From Rhinopomastus cyanomelas (lineage: Eukaryota > Chordata > Aves > Bucerotiformes > Rhinopomastidae), in contig VXBP01010393.1 in the NCBI GenBank assembly GCA_013400115.1, positions 547,395 through 611,394 of the forward strand: DNA of 64,000 bases, read 5' to 3'. Within the stretch, counting starts at the first letter, position 1. Each line of letters begins with the position of its first letter. Of the stretch, positions 20,588 to 31,031 are shown one piece after another. Made by a program: the position numbers and the translations under genes. The notes below the pieces were generated by a model. It was not told where the DNA came from and made no database searches. It worked only from the letters and a program-made list of their open reading frames with translations.

Positions 20588-21010
20588 ATCATAGAATCAA
20601 ACTGTGTTGGGTTGGAAGGGCCCTCCAAAGGGCACCCAGTCCAACCCCCTTGCACCAGGCAGGGCCAGCACTCCCCACGAGAGGTTGCCCACAGCCCCAG
20701 CCAGCCTGACCTTGGATGGCTCCAGGGATTGGGGCCCCACCCCGTCTCTGGGCAGCCTGTTCCAGGGATCTCCCACACTCAGATTCCAGACCTTGTTCCT
20801 CCTGTCCAGCCTACTCTTCCCTTTTCCACCTCCAAACCAGGACCCCTCATCCCCTTTTCCACCTCCAAACCAGGACCCCTCATTCCCCACCCTTGGGAGC
20901 AGCCTTCCCCAGCCCCCCTCAGGGGCTGGAAGGTGGCCATGAGGTACCTGCAGAGCCTTCTCCTCTCCAGGCTGCGCAGCCCCAGCCCTCCCAGCCGGCA
21001 GACACCGCAG
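20588..21010 (-). mobile_element. CR1 LINE 3' end, group B, with a 33-bp duplication
   Basis: Starts at 'gatcatagaatcaaactgtg', then 'cagcctgttccagggatctc' and 'ggctggaaggtggccatgag'. Within it a 33-bp block beginning CCCCTTTTCCACCTCC is present twice in tandem (about 20818-20885). Confidence 0.92.
20818..20885. repeat. 33-bp tandem duplication within CR1
   Basis: Two nearly identical 33-bp units containing CCAAACCAGGACCCCTCAT. Local duplication after insertion or in the source element. Confidence 0.85.
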
Positions 21011-21124
21011 AGCTTCAGCGGGCAGGGTCGGGGTTCGAGCTTTGGGAGCCGAGGGACGCTGCAGGGCGGCTCAGCCAGCCCAGCCCCCAGGGCTGAGCTC
21101 CGGGAGCAGCCGCTCTGGGCTCCC

Positions 21125-21365
21125 AGCACAAGGTGGATATAAATCACTTAGCGCTGCCGCGTTAAAAATATGATTGTCAGCCCCTGTAATTTCCCAGTGA
21201 CAGCTCGAGAAGCAACAGCTGAGGCGCAGAGCTCCAGCTCCACACGCCATCTATTTCCACTGTCAGCTCCGGAGAGATCTTAATTATAATGGCTTTTGGT
21301 GCTCGTTCGCTCCTAATGCTGCAACAGGGAGATGATTGCAGCCGTAAACGAGCGATCAGGCTGCT
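21125..21365. promoter_or_regulatory. Strong candidate enhancer
   Basis: About 240 bp of unique sequence: GGATATAAATCACTTAGCGC, GCGTTAAAAATATGATTGTC, CCTGTAATTTCCC, ACTGTCAGC (MEIS-like), ATCTTAATTATAATGGC, CTCCTAATGC and GATGATTGC. It lies directly left of a CpG-dense segment. Confidence 0.45.
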
Positions 21366-21570
21366 CCCCGCTGGGGAGCCGCTCCCCGGGCGCGGTCCAC
21401 GCCGCACGCTCCCGACACAGCTGGAGCCGCCCCGCTCCGAGCCGCCGGCTGCGGGGCACGAGGTGGGAACTGCCCCGGGAACGGGCAGGGATCGCGCCGG
21501 CGGCGGCCGCAGACGCGGGCTGGGAGGCTGCTGCTCGCTCCTCGGAGCGCAGGAGGCACCGCTTTGCCCC
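21366..21570. other. CpG-rich segment
   Basis: Dense CpG (around 21376-21545) follows the AT-rich islet. Open frames are compositional. Confidence 0.45.
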
Positions 21571-21697
21571 ATTTCAGCTGAACGGCAGTCCCGGAGCGCT
21601 GGGGACCGGGAGGGACACCCGCAGGGCATCCTGTCCGGTCCCGGCCACAGCAGGATCCCCTAGGGCAGAGGAGACCGGGTCAGGGGGTGCCACGGGG

Positions 21698-21905
21698 GGG
21701 TCAGGTTGGAGCTGAGGGAAAACTTCTTCCTGGAAAGAGTGGGGAGCCCTTGGAACAGGCTGCCCAGGGAGGGGTGGAGGCACCACCCCTGGAGGGATTC
21801 AACACCCAGGTGATGGAGGAGATGGGGTAGGGGGTTGTAGGGCGGATGGTTGGACTTGATGCTCTTGACGGGCTCCTCCAACCCGGACGACTGTGCGACT
21901 CGCCA
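21698..21905 (+). mobile_element. CR1 LINE 3' end
   Basis: 'tcaggttggagctgaggga', 'aacttcttcctggaaagagt', 'cttggaacaggctgcccagg' and 'ggttggacttgatgctcttg', with a degenerate tail. A short antisense tail remnant ('gccacagcaggatccccta') lies just upstream at about 21645. Confidence 0.85.
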
Positions 21906-22024
21906 GCAACACCAACCCTTGGAGAAGCCTCTCCCACCCTCCCCGACGGCGCCGCCAAGCCTATCGGGGTCCCCCGGCGCGTCCTGCGCCAGCTCCGCCT
22001 GTCAGCGCGGCCCCGGAGGAAGGG

Positions 22025-22135
22025 GAAGACGCCTGAATTAACAAAACACTGCTGTGATCTCCGCGCTGACAGCGTGGAAGCAGAAGCACTTAGCGAGTAA
22101 CCGTGAGCCGTCAATAATTCAGCAGCCCGCCAAGG
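22025..22135. promoter_or_regulatory. Candidate regulatory islet
   Basis: CCTGAATTAACAAAACACTG and CGTCAATAATTCAGC in CpG-bearing unique sequence. Confidence 0.33.
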
Positions 22136-24225
22136 AGAAGCCCCCCCACCCGCTGACGAAGCCGCCCGGCGTCGCGCCTCCGCAGCCGAGGTGGCAACCA
22201 GCGGCACGAGAGCAGCAGCCGAAAGTCACATCCAGAGCAGCTGATCAGCGGTGCCGCGGCCGGGCCGGGGAAACCCAGAGGAGCCACAGGCTGCCCCATT
22301 GCCCTGCCAGGACAGAGCAGATGGGGGGCAGCTTGCTGAGGGGGAGCTGGAGGCACTGGGCTGGCTGGACGCCCAGAGGTGTTGTGAGACCCCCACAGGT
22401 CATAGAGTCATAGAATCAGGCTCCTGGGCCCAGGTGTGTGTGGGAGAAGGGATGAGCATCACCTCCAGCGCAGCAAAACCCATGGCTGCAGCCAGCAGCC
22501 CAGAGCAGCAGCAGACGAGGGATGTGGGTGAACAACAAGCCCCTGTCACCCTCAGGTGCCCTCAGGAGCAGTGGGACGGGGAGGCAGAACAGAGACCAGC
22601 TGGCACAACAGGAGGGACCTGAGCAGAGCCCTTGGCTCAGCCTGGTACCACCCCGGAGACAGACACGAGCTTGCGGATGCCAGCAGCCACCAGCCAGCCT
22701 CGACCTTCGCTGCCACCGCTGTCCTGAAGGGCCCGGGCTTCTCCTGGGAGCCACTGGCCGCTGAGGCAAGTGATGTGACCCAAAGCACTTCTGAGCAGCT
22801 GGAGGCTGCAGACACTCCCTCAGGGCTGGAGGCGCCCAGCGGCTCGGCCACCCCCATGGCAGAGACAGAGCCGTCGGGGGGCTCTTGTGGAGGGCGGCTT
22901 GGGAGCCAGAAGACAGCAAAGCACCCTTGGCTCCTCCAGCAGGGCCAGGACAGCCACAGGGGCACTCGGGGCCCTGGACATCAAAGAGCAGTGACCAGAT
23001 GAGAGCGGCCTCACCTGCCTCGGAGAGGGTTCAGTGCCCACGGAGATGCCTCAGTTTGTCTGTCATGTCTCTGCAGAGGGCATCAGGATGAGCAGCCCCT
23101 CCAGATGGGCTCCGGCAGCTCCACCTCGCTCGTCTCACGGGCAGGCAGAGCCCAGAGGCTCCCGGAGATGCAGGAGTGAAGATGAGATCCCTCTTCCAGA
23201 TAAAGCTGCTGTGTCAGTGACACAGGGATGAGCCGGAGCCACATCAGTGCCCAGAGCAGCAAAGAGCGCGAGACGAGGCTTCAGACCTGCTGGGACTGGC
23301 ACCTGCTCTCTGCTGGGTGAGGGTCGGCCACGCTGGGATGCCCTGAGGAACTCCTCTGCAAGCAGGGCAGTTGTCACCTGTGCCAGGTCACCGAGGGATG
23401 CCACAGCTTGCCCACGGGCATCACAGGAGGTCCAACCCGTGGATGAGATGCCAGCCGCGGTGAAGGCGCTCAGGAGGATGGCTGGAGCAGCACAGGCTCC
23501 AAGGTGTCTCGTGCTGAGCACCTCGCGGGACACAACCGCCAGCACTAGAGGCAACCAAGACACCAGAAGCCCCAAGGACAGCTCCTGCTTCAGTGGGAGA
23601 TGATGCTCCAACCTCCAACGTGTGTCTTTGGTCGTGGACAGCGCTAGACCTGCAGGGACACATCACACACGTGGCCGGGGGTGCGGGGCTGCTGCAGGAC
23701 CCCACCAGCCCTTCTCCAAGGCCACAGAGCAACCCTGCTGCGCAGCTTTGCCCCCCAGACCAGACCTTTCCAAGGCAGGGGTGTGAGAGGTGCCCGCGTG
23801 CCCCTAACCCAGGTAACGCCGGGCTCCTCCCCACCGGGCTGGGACCCACCTCTGCCTATCCCCCACCACGGGAGCCAGCGGCTGAGGGGACCCCAACACG
23901 CAGCGACGTCTGGGAGCCATCGCAGGGCTGGTGCTGAGCAGCCACTCGGCAGAAGGTGTGACGGGAGCCAGATGTTCAGACCAGATGTCCTCAGCGGAGG
24001 GGACAAGTGGGGAGAAAGGGCTGTGAGAGCACGTGGAGCCCCTGGGGACCTGTGAAAGTGACTGAAAACCCCACTTCTCGTGGTTTAGAGGGCACTTCAC
24101 AGGGTGGGTGATGCTGAACCTGCGATAAGGCCCTGATTTCTTGGGGTGGGTGACAAGTGCCAGCACCCAGGCTCCCAGTAGGTCAGCTATGGACCCAGCA
24201 CCACCCATAGCAGCAAACAGGCATC
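22136..24225. other. Unique GC-rich sequence, no gene seen
   Basis: About 2 kb with overlapping frames on both strands. The only repeat trace is an octamer remnant ('gagtcatagaatcagg') near 22405. No domain, splice site pair or repeat family could be supported. Confidence 0.4.
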
Positions 24226-24227
24226 AG

Positions 24228-24345
24228 ATGGTCGCTGGCTGCTGGTCAGGGACCTGGATGGGCTGGAGAACTGGGGGAGAGGAACCAAATGAAGTTCAAC
24301 AGGGGCAAGTGCAGGGAACAACCCCCTGCACCAGTATGGGCCGGG
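24228..24345 (+). mobile_element. CR1 LINE internal ORF2 fragment
   Basis: 'gggacctggatgggctggag', 'aggaaccaaatgaagttcaa' and 'caggggcaagtgcaggg' match the CR1 ORF2 segment several hundred bp upstream of the usual 3' fragments. Neither end of the element is present. Confidence 0.75.
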
Positions 24346-24841
24346 GGGACATGCGGGTAAGGAGAACCTGCAGCTCTTGTGCTGGAGGTGGCAACCCTTC
24401 CAGCACCCCCCTGGGGCGAGGCTTTTCCTCACCTCCCCAATTAATTTGGCTCTCCTAGCCCGCTGAGCCCAGCACATCACTTACCACCAGCTAACGAGCG
24501 ACTCGTCTGCTGCAGAGGAGATGCTGTCTCATCTCATTCCCATCGGGGTGACTCGGTTTTCCCACAGCTGGTCGCCTGTCGGTCCCCAAAACACCCACCA
24601 ACGCCATGCAACGTGGGGGGAGCGATGCTCTGGGAGGTGAAAGCGCCAGAGCATGGTCCCACAGCGCCCACGTCCCCAGCAGGAGAGCGATGGAAGGTTG
24701 CCAGGGGAACCGCGGCTGCACTTCCCACCTCTCTGTTTCCCATCTCTGCTCTATAAACCTTCACATCCAGCTCAGAGGCCGGACCTCAGTGCCTGAACCC
24801 CTGCGGAAAGCCACGGCGAGGGCCAGGCGTGCACTGAGCTG

Positions 24842-25045
24842 GCACCATGCAGGGGGATGGGGACGATGGGGTGAGCAGAGGGGTCCTTTGGGCTCCAGCA
24901 GCCCCAGCGGGCACCACGCAGGGGGATGGGGATGATGCGGTGAGCAAAGGGGTCCTTTGGGTACCAGCAGCCCCAGCTGGCAGCGCAGAGCAGGACGGGG
25001 TGCGCAGAGGGGTCCTTTGGGCTCCCACAGCCCCGTCCACAGCAC
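24842..25045 (+). repeat. 69-bp tandem repeat, about 3 copies
   Basis: Two full and one shortened unit. Each has GGGGGATGGGGAC/TGATG and GGGGTCCTTTGGG, then a CAGCAGCCCCAG block. The 69-bp length keeps a 23-codon frame open, but the third unit and the downstream frame show no family features, so I do not call a gene. Confidence 0.85.
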
Positions 25046-25069
25046 CAAGAGCCCCCTGCAGCCGCAGCG

Positions 25070-25190
25070 TGGCCGCCGCTGCCGCATCTTTAATACTTAA
25101 TGAGATAAAAGGTCGGAACTGCTTTCAAGCCTCAGATTGCCTCAGCCCTTTTTATCTTTCAAAGAGAAAACCCACCCCAGCCAGCGCGGA
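25070..25190. promoter_or_regulatory. Candidate enhancer with a TCF/LEF-like site
   Basis: CATCTTTAATACTTAATGAG, ATAAAAGGTC and TATCTTTCAAAGAG (a WWCAAAG TCF/LEF-type site near 25157). Unique and AT-rich. Confidence 0.42.
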
Positions 25191-25239
25191 ACCCACAAAG
25201 CCCCGCGACGGGCAGGTTCGGGGGGCACTTTTGTGCGTG

Positions 25240-25440
25240 CGCCGGGCCGGCTCTAATGATCCCTGGTAGCTATTACCGGGAGACCGGGCTCTTTCAAAGG
25301 CTGTTGGGATGCATTAAAGGTTTAATTTCTCAAGCTCCGCTCCTTTTGTTTTTGATCTGGGCTCGGGGTTGATTAAAGACAGTGACTGCTCAGTTTTGAT
25401 TAAACCCTAAATCAGGACGGGCTCGCGGAACGACCGCGAG
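25240..25440. promoter_or_regulatory. Strong candidate enhancer
   Basis: CTCTTTCAAAGGC (a second WWCAAAG site, near 25290), GCATTAAAGGTTTAATTTC, GGTTGATTAAAGAC and TTTTGATTAAACCC. Regularly placed ATTAAA/TTAATC motifs in unique sequence. It may act together with the islet at 25.1 kb. Confidence 0.45.
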
Positions 25441-25589
25441 GGCTGACGTTTATGGGGCCGGCGAAACCGGCGCTGAGGACGGGAGTGAGGGCTGGAAAAA
25501 GGGCTCCGGCTCCCTTCCTTTTCTTCTCTTCCAACCAAACATCAGTTGACAGCAAACAGATGGCTGGAGGCTCCGGCTCGTAAACTGGG

Positions 25590-25760
25590 AAAGTTAAGAC
25601 TTGGCAGGTTCCTTCTTAATAAAAAATACAAATTCAAGGGGGGGAAAAGGACTTAAAAAACAGCTTAAAAGTTCCCCCTCCCCGCTCCCCTTCATATCCT
25701 GGTGCGTTGCTCTGGGCTGCGATTCAATATTTTCACAGGCTACTGCACGGAAGAGGTTCT
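25590..25760. promoter_or_regulatory. Candidate AT-rich islet
   Basis: TTCTTAATAAAAAATAC and GATTCAATATTTTCACAGG in unique sequence left of a CpG island. Weaker motif content than its neighbours. Confidence 0.3.
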
Positions 25761-25854
25761 GAACACATGAAAGGAGCTGGCACGAAGGGGCTGAGGAACC
25801 TGGGCCCGATTTGCAGGGAACGCGGCTGCCAGCACCCCGAGGATGCAGGAGCGA

Positions 25855-26110
25855 ACCCCCCCTCCGCGCACCCCTGCAGCCCAGCGGCGCGGCTGGAGCG
25901 GCACCTCCGGCGGCGCGGGGGGAGCGGGCGAGGCGCGACCGGCCGGGCTCCGCGGGGCTGGGGGCTTCGCCCGGCTCTTCCCGGGCAGAGCCTGAGCCCC
26001 GCCGCCGGGCAGCGCACGGTACCCGCGGCGGCGGAATCCGGCCCCTCGAACACAGGCAGTTCCCCTGCGGAGCTGCGAGGGGCGGGGAAGGGCCACGGGA
26101 AACACGGGAG
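25855..26110. other. CpG island
   Basis: Very high C+G with dense CpG, e.g. 25880-26050. A 298-codon + frame crosses it and then enters the 16-bp repeat array, so it is compositional and not a gene. There is no TATA or initiator evidence. Confidence 0.65.
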
Positions 26111-26392
26111 GAGTGTCCTGACCCCCACGGGGGGGCGGCCTGGGGGGTCGGGTGCGCTGACACCTGGGCCCACCCAGAACCGTGGCCGTTGCCAAATCCC
26201 ACGGCAGCATCTGCAACCCCCTGCGCCCCCTCGGTCTGCACCCCCTGGGCTGAGGTCCTGGTGCTCAGGTCACCGGGTGCTCCCAGGCACTGGGAGGGGT
26301 GTATTGCTGCACCCACTCCTGCTCACTCACCTCCTGGGTGCTGCTCCAGTGGGTGGAGCAGCCAGTGCTGGAAGGGCTCTCACACAGTGTCC

Positions 26393-26672
26393 CAGCTCCA
26401 AACCTCCCGAGATACAAACCTATGGACATTCAAATCTGTGGGACTCCAAAAATCTGAAGCTCCTAGCCCCTGGAGCTCCAAACCTCTGGAGCAACAGACC
26501 TCCTGAGCTCCTAACCTCTGGAGATCCAAAACTCCTGAAATCCAAACCTCCAGAGATCCAAACCTCCCAAGCTCCAAACCTCCTGAGCTCCAAATTTCCT
26601 TAGATCCAAACCTCTGGTCCAGAGCTCCAAACCTCCTGAGAACCAAACACCTGGAACTCCAAACCTCCCTCC
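26393..26672 (+). repeat. 16-bp degenerate minisatellite
   Basis: About 17 degenerate units of GAGCTCCAAACCTCCT, with variants such as GAGATCCAAACCTCCC. Period 16 bp with occasional slips. Frames across it encode repetitive peptide and are not genes. Confidence 0.9.
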
Positions 26673-27030
26673 ACGGAGGCTCGAACAGGTCCTTGCAGCC
26701 TGGTTGCAGGAGATGCACAAAACCCAGCCGAGGGCAATGTCCTGGCTGGGTTGCCCCAGCTTGAAGCAGTCCCACAGCTCCCAGGTGGCAGCTGGTTCTC
26801 CAGGGTTAACAACTGAACCTCCACATCTTCTCCAGGTAACGGGCCCCTGTCTGCAGCCTGGATGACTGGTCTGCAAACCCGGGGTCCTGTTGCTGCTCCC
26901 TGCCTCACGCAGCCCACAGCGAGCAAAACCCTGCTCGGGGGCTGAAAACAGCCTTCACTTCAGATCAAAGAACCTTGGGAAGGCTGCAGAGCCATGGCCA
27001 GGAGAGAGACCAGCAGATGCTTTTCATCAG
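26673..27030. other. Unique sequence, no gene seen
   Basis: Nothing beyond short compositional frames. Confidence 0.35.
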
Positions 27031-27034
27031 AATA

Positions 27035-27345
27035 GAGTCATTCAGGCTGGAAAAGCCCTTTGAGATCGTTACGGTTGGAAAGGACCTCTAAGATTGACCA
27101 GTTCAACCTTCAGCCCAACCCCTCCATGGCCACAGACCCTGTCCCAGACCCCAACCTTCAGCCCAACCCCTCCATGGCCACCAGACCCTGTCCCAGACCC
27201 CAACCTTCAGCCCAACCCCTCCATGGCCACCGGACCCTGTCCCACAGAGCCATGACCACCCACATTTTGATCCCCTCCAGGGATGGGGACTCCACCACCT
27301 CCCTGGGTGGCCTGTTCCACTGCTCTTCCACTGCAGACTAAGTTC
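27035..27345 (-). mobile_element. CR1 LINE 3' end with an internal tandem expansion
   Basis: Two partial tails ('cattcaggctggaaaagcc', then 'ggttggaaaggacctctaag') are followed by three 48-49 bp units starting ACCTTCAGCCCAACCCC. It then continues with 'cccctccagggatggggac' and 'ggcctgttccactgctcttc'. Confidence 0.88.
27108..27250. repeat. 48-49 bp tandem repeat, 3 copies, within CR1
   Basis: Units contain CCTCCATGGCCAC and GACCCTGTCCCAGA. Units one and two differ in length by one base; the third loses its end. Confidence 0.88.
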
Positions 27346-29105
27346 CATGCTGAACTTCCAAGTTCAAACAAGCTCTGGGTGTTCCGTGCCTGTGGAGAAC
27401 ATTCACGGGTTTGGTGGGAGCTGATGCACCCATCCCCAAACCCCCAGACTAGCTCCTGGTGCTGCACCCACGGGGTGCTGAGGTGCCTCTCCCAAGCCTG
27501 CACCTCGGTCCCCCCGGGATGCCGGCGCGAAGCCTCCTCCAGAGCAGCGCAGGAACGAAAATCCCCTGGAGGCCTGGGGCTGTGCTGCCTCTGCCTCCTT
27601 CCCAGGAGAATCTGGCTGCAGAGAGGCAGCGGCTCGCTGGAGAGAGCAGAAGAGATGCAGGCGAGCAGCTCTGAGCCTCGCAGGGCTGCTTTGATCCTGC
27701 TTTCATCTCCGGGTCAAGCCTGCTTTCAGCAGAGCCTGGCTGCTCGTTCCTGCGGCTAATACCCTGCAAAAGAAACCCACCTCCACCCCCGAGATGTCAG
27801 GAGCCGCTGAAAACTCTGTTCAACGAGGCTAAATATAATCCCCTCCAGGGAGCAATCCTGCTCTGCCCTGGGGGGAAGTGGAAAGATGAGTTAATAGGGC
27901 TTTTCCATCCCTGGCTCTTGTAATTCTGCAGGAAAGAAGCCAACCTCCCCCCCCAACCACAGCTGGGGCTGCTGTTTGCTTTTGTCAATCCGCAAACCCG
28001 TCTCCGGGGGTCTCCAGGCAGAATTCCTCACCCCCCTGCTGCCGGCCTTAAAACAGCCCCTCTCTGCTGTAGGTTTCTGTCCCTTCCTCCCTCTGCTCAG
28101 CTGAACCCTGCCTGTCCCAAGGGGCTGGGAACCCCTCTGCCCTGGAAGAGTCGTCCCCCCCCCATGCTGGTGGTTCCTCCAGCTGGAGGGGAATGAGCTG
28201 GGAGGGCGATTCTGCAGCCGCCTGGCTGTGCTGGGTGGCACCGAGATGGCCGCTGGGCCAGGGGCAGCTGTTCCCTAGGGAGACCCCAAGGAGCCTCAGC
28301 ACAGCCCCACCTCGAAGGTTTTCTCTTGGAGACCAGCTCAGCCAGGGCTTCCCAGTCACACACTGGCGCTGGGCACTGGGAGCGGGGAGAGTTGCAGCCC
28401 CTGGGTCCGGCACAGCTGGTGGCTGGGAGGCTTGAGCAGCCTTGGAGCTCACTGGCAGGTCTGGACCACTGCAGGGCAACGGGACCATCAGCAAACTGCA
28501 GCCACCAGCCTGCAGCATCATCCAGCCTCCTTCAGCTCCACTCCCCACCTGATTCCTGACTGTTCCCTGTTTGCTTCTCATCAACTGGATCTTTTCTGAA
28601 GGGCCTTGTGGCCTCACTGCCTGGTCTCCTGTGACCCCCCATGAGGAGCTGCAAACCCAGAACTGGTCTCCTGTGACCTCATGCAGGTTGCTCCTTCCAG
28701 CTCAGCAATGCCCCCACTGCTGGTTTGGCCTCCAGCATGACCAGTGGGCCACAGCACAGCAGCAGAAGCTCTGTGCCCTGCAGCTCAGTGCTCTCCCAGT
28801 TGACAAGACCAACCACCACGTGTGGAGCTGATGGCCCAGGAGCCCCTGATGGTCCTGGGCAATGCAGCCTCAGGCTATCTGGGGCTGCTGCTCCCTCCAC
28901 AGCCTGGGCCAGCACCTCCCACACTTCATTCCCTTCCTCCACCCACTCAGGATGTGACCTAGTGCCCCCACATTGCTGAGCCCACCTGGGAGGTGCCACA
29001 GCTTCAGGGACCACGTGCCCTGCGTAGCAGCATCCATGGTCCTGGTGACCCTTGGTTCCACCTCCCCGAGCTGCTTGGTGGTCAGGCTGGGTGAGGGAGG
29101 CTGCA
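27346..29105. other. Unique sequence with one AT-rich islet
   Basis: No recognised repeat apart from a short doubled phrase (CTGGTCTCCTGTGACC) near 28621-28676. At about 27790-27940 an islet has CTAAATATAA (27829-27838), which matches the MEF2 consensus, plus GAGTTAATAGGGC and GTAATTCTGC. Open frames between 28.1 and 29.1 kb have no recognisable domain. Confidence 0.35.
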
Positions 29106-29109
29106 GCTG

Positions 29110-29235
29110 CTGGGCTCTGACGAGGGATAATTAGCACAGCCAGCATTTAATTAAAGCAGGGGAAGAGAATAAAGCTGGGTTGCCCTGAAGGAATCTAGCC
29201 CAGATATTAAAAGGGTATGAGAGAAGCTCTGCAGC
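29110..29235. promoter_or_regulatory. Candidate enhancer islet
   Basis: GGATAATTAGCAC, GCATTTAATTAAAGC and CAGATATTAAAAGG in unique sequence. Confidence 0.4.
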
Positions 29236-29634
29236 TCTTCAGAGAGTGCTTCAGTGTTTAGGACCCAGCCAAGAGCAGGAAAAACAAGGCTCCTGCCCGC
29301 CCAGAGGTGGTTTGAGATGCTTGGTGGGGCAGCTGTGGGTTAACTGGGGCTGCTGGTGGCAAACCGATCCCATCTGAAAGCCGCTTGGAGCCGCTTCCAG
29401 GTCCCTCTGAGTTTTGAGGTGAGGAAGCAGTCCCACACCACAGAGCAGATGCAACCCCCCGTCCAAAGCAGAACATCGCCGGCGGCTCAGCTGGAGAACG
29501 ATCCCTCCCCGGGTGCTCAGCGCGGCAGCGGCTGGGGGAGATGGATGACAACCCCCTGAGGGGCACAGGGGGATCTCCAAGGGGCTCCTGCTGGCACAGG
29601 GCAGAGGGCTCAGGGTCTGCAACCAGAGAAGGGC

Positions 29635-29830
29635 TGAGAGGAGAAAGGTCTGGAACCTGCGGGTGGGGATCCCTGGAACAGGGGTGGAGGCCCCATCCCT
29701 GGAGCCATTCAAAGTCAGGCTGGCTGGGGCTCTGGGCAACCTGGTCTCAGGTGCGCTAGCCCTGCTTGTTGTAGGGGAACTGGACTGGGTGCCCTTTGGA
29801 GGTCAACACAGTCTGTGATTCTGATTCATG
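29635..29830 (+). mobile_element. CR1 LINE 3' end, group B
   Basis: 'ggtctggaacctgcgggtgg', 'ccatccctggagccattcaa', 'gtcaggctggctggggctc' and 'ctggactgggtgccctttgg', with a short octamer tail 'gtctgtgattctgattc'. A small deletion removes 'gcccagagag'. Confidence 0.9.
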
Positions 29831-29885
29831 GCCTCAGCAGGGACCCAGCCCAGGTAAGAGCTAGGAGCCACTGGAAGCCAGTTTT

Positions 29886-29966
29886 ACCCATCACATCCCA
29901 TCCCATCCCACTGCATCCCATCGCATCCCATCCCATCTCACCCCATCCCATCTCACCCCACCCCTG
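29886..29966 (+). repeat. (CCCAT)n pentanucleotide repeat
   Basis: An imperfect CATCC/CCCAT microsatellite with CATCT and CATCG variants, about 80 bp. Confidence 0.92.
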
Positions 29967-30386
29967 CACCTGCTGGCAGCCAGAGAGACCAAACAAACCC
30001 CTTCCAGCCCGCGGGGCTGGATCACTGCAGCACCCAGCTCCTGGGATGCTGAAGGGGAGGATGGGAAGAGCTGCCGGGGCTGTAATTGCGAAGGATGAGG
30101 AGGGAGGGAGGCAGAAGGCACCAGTGGGAAGCTCTGTGCTCCGGATTCCTCTGGCAGGAGGAATGGAAGGGGGGACCGGGCTTAAAAGGAGCTGAACAAA
30201 GGCGCTGGGTAAGGCAGAGGCTGGGCAGGAAGGGGGGGAACTTCTGAGAGGGTTTTTTAAAGGCAGCGCTTGAAAAGAGCTCAGCCCGAGCTTCAAACCA
30301 GCTCCAGCGCAGGAAGGGCCGGCAGCAGGCGGGGAGGGAACAAAGGGAATGTGTGATAAGGAATCAGAGCCGGGCACGGCGGCGGC

Positions 30387-30400
30387 GGGGGGGGGGGGGG
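30387..30400 (+). repeat. Poly-G run before the assembly gap
   Basis: Fourteen G, following a GGC triplet run, immediately left of the N gap. Probably the reason for the gap. Confidence 0.95.
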
Positions 30401-30429
30401 NNNNNNNNNNNNNNNNNNNNNNNNNNNNN
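30401..30429. other. Assembly gap (29 N)
   Basis: Twenty-nine Ns. The true length is unknown, and any frame crossing it is meaningless. Confidence 0.99.
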
Positions 30430-30629
30430 TCCAGCGCTCCGCACCCGGTGCACAACCTCCAGGAGGATGCGGGAGAGGATGACACCTCTTGGAGAACGTC
30501 AGCGTCGAGCTGCAGCAGCTCCCTGCCCGCCGAACGATTCATCTCCCGCGTGAAGGGAGCCATCACCCCACCGGCTGCGCGGCTCCGCACCGCCACCAGG
30601 CCCTTTTTTGGGCGAAGCTCGAGCCCTAT

Positions 30630-30790
30630 TTACAGAACCGCTGCCCCATAAATCATTCCCGTTGCCAAAGCAGCTTTATTAGGGCCAGGAAGCCTCGTGC
30701 TCGACAAGGAGAAGGGCCCGGAGCTGCAAAGAGCTGGGGGTTATAAATATCCCCCCGCAGCCGGCGGCCGTCTCTCAGCAGGTAATGAAT
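30630..30790. promoter_or_regulatory. Candidate regulatory element with a TATA-like palindrome
   Basis: CCCATAAATCATTCCC, CTTTATTAGGGCC, and at 30736-30755 GGGGGTTATAAATATCCCCC, a GC-clamped near-palindrome containing TATAAAT (30742-30748). A promoter is possible, but no initiator or exon follows that I can support. Confidence 0.35.
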
Positions 30791-31031
30791 CGCGTGATGC
30801 TCTCCTGAGCTGTGGCTGGCGGCTGTCTCGCTGTGCTTTCATCCCAGTAAGCACTTCTGCTGGTTTTATGCTCTCACACTGGGAGAGACTGGGATTTCTG
30901 TAATGTGCATGCGACTGGAGAACTGGGTCTGCTGGGTTTGCAGCCGGGACTGGGTCGCTGGCTACAAGAGAGAAGGGCTGAGGAGCTGCTCTCAGGAGGA
31001 CGTGGCTCCCTCCAGCTCAGGGTGTGCAAAG

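Noticed and set aside
25707..26603. 298-codon + frame
   Set aside because: It crosses a CpG island and then the 16-bp repeat array, so it is explained by composition and repeat structure.
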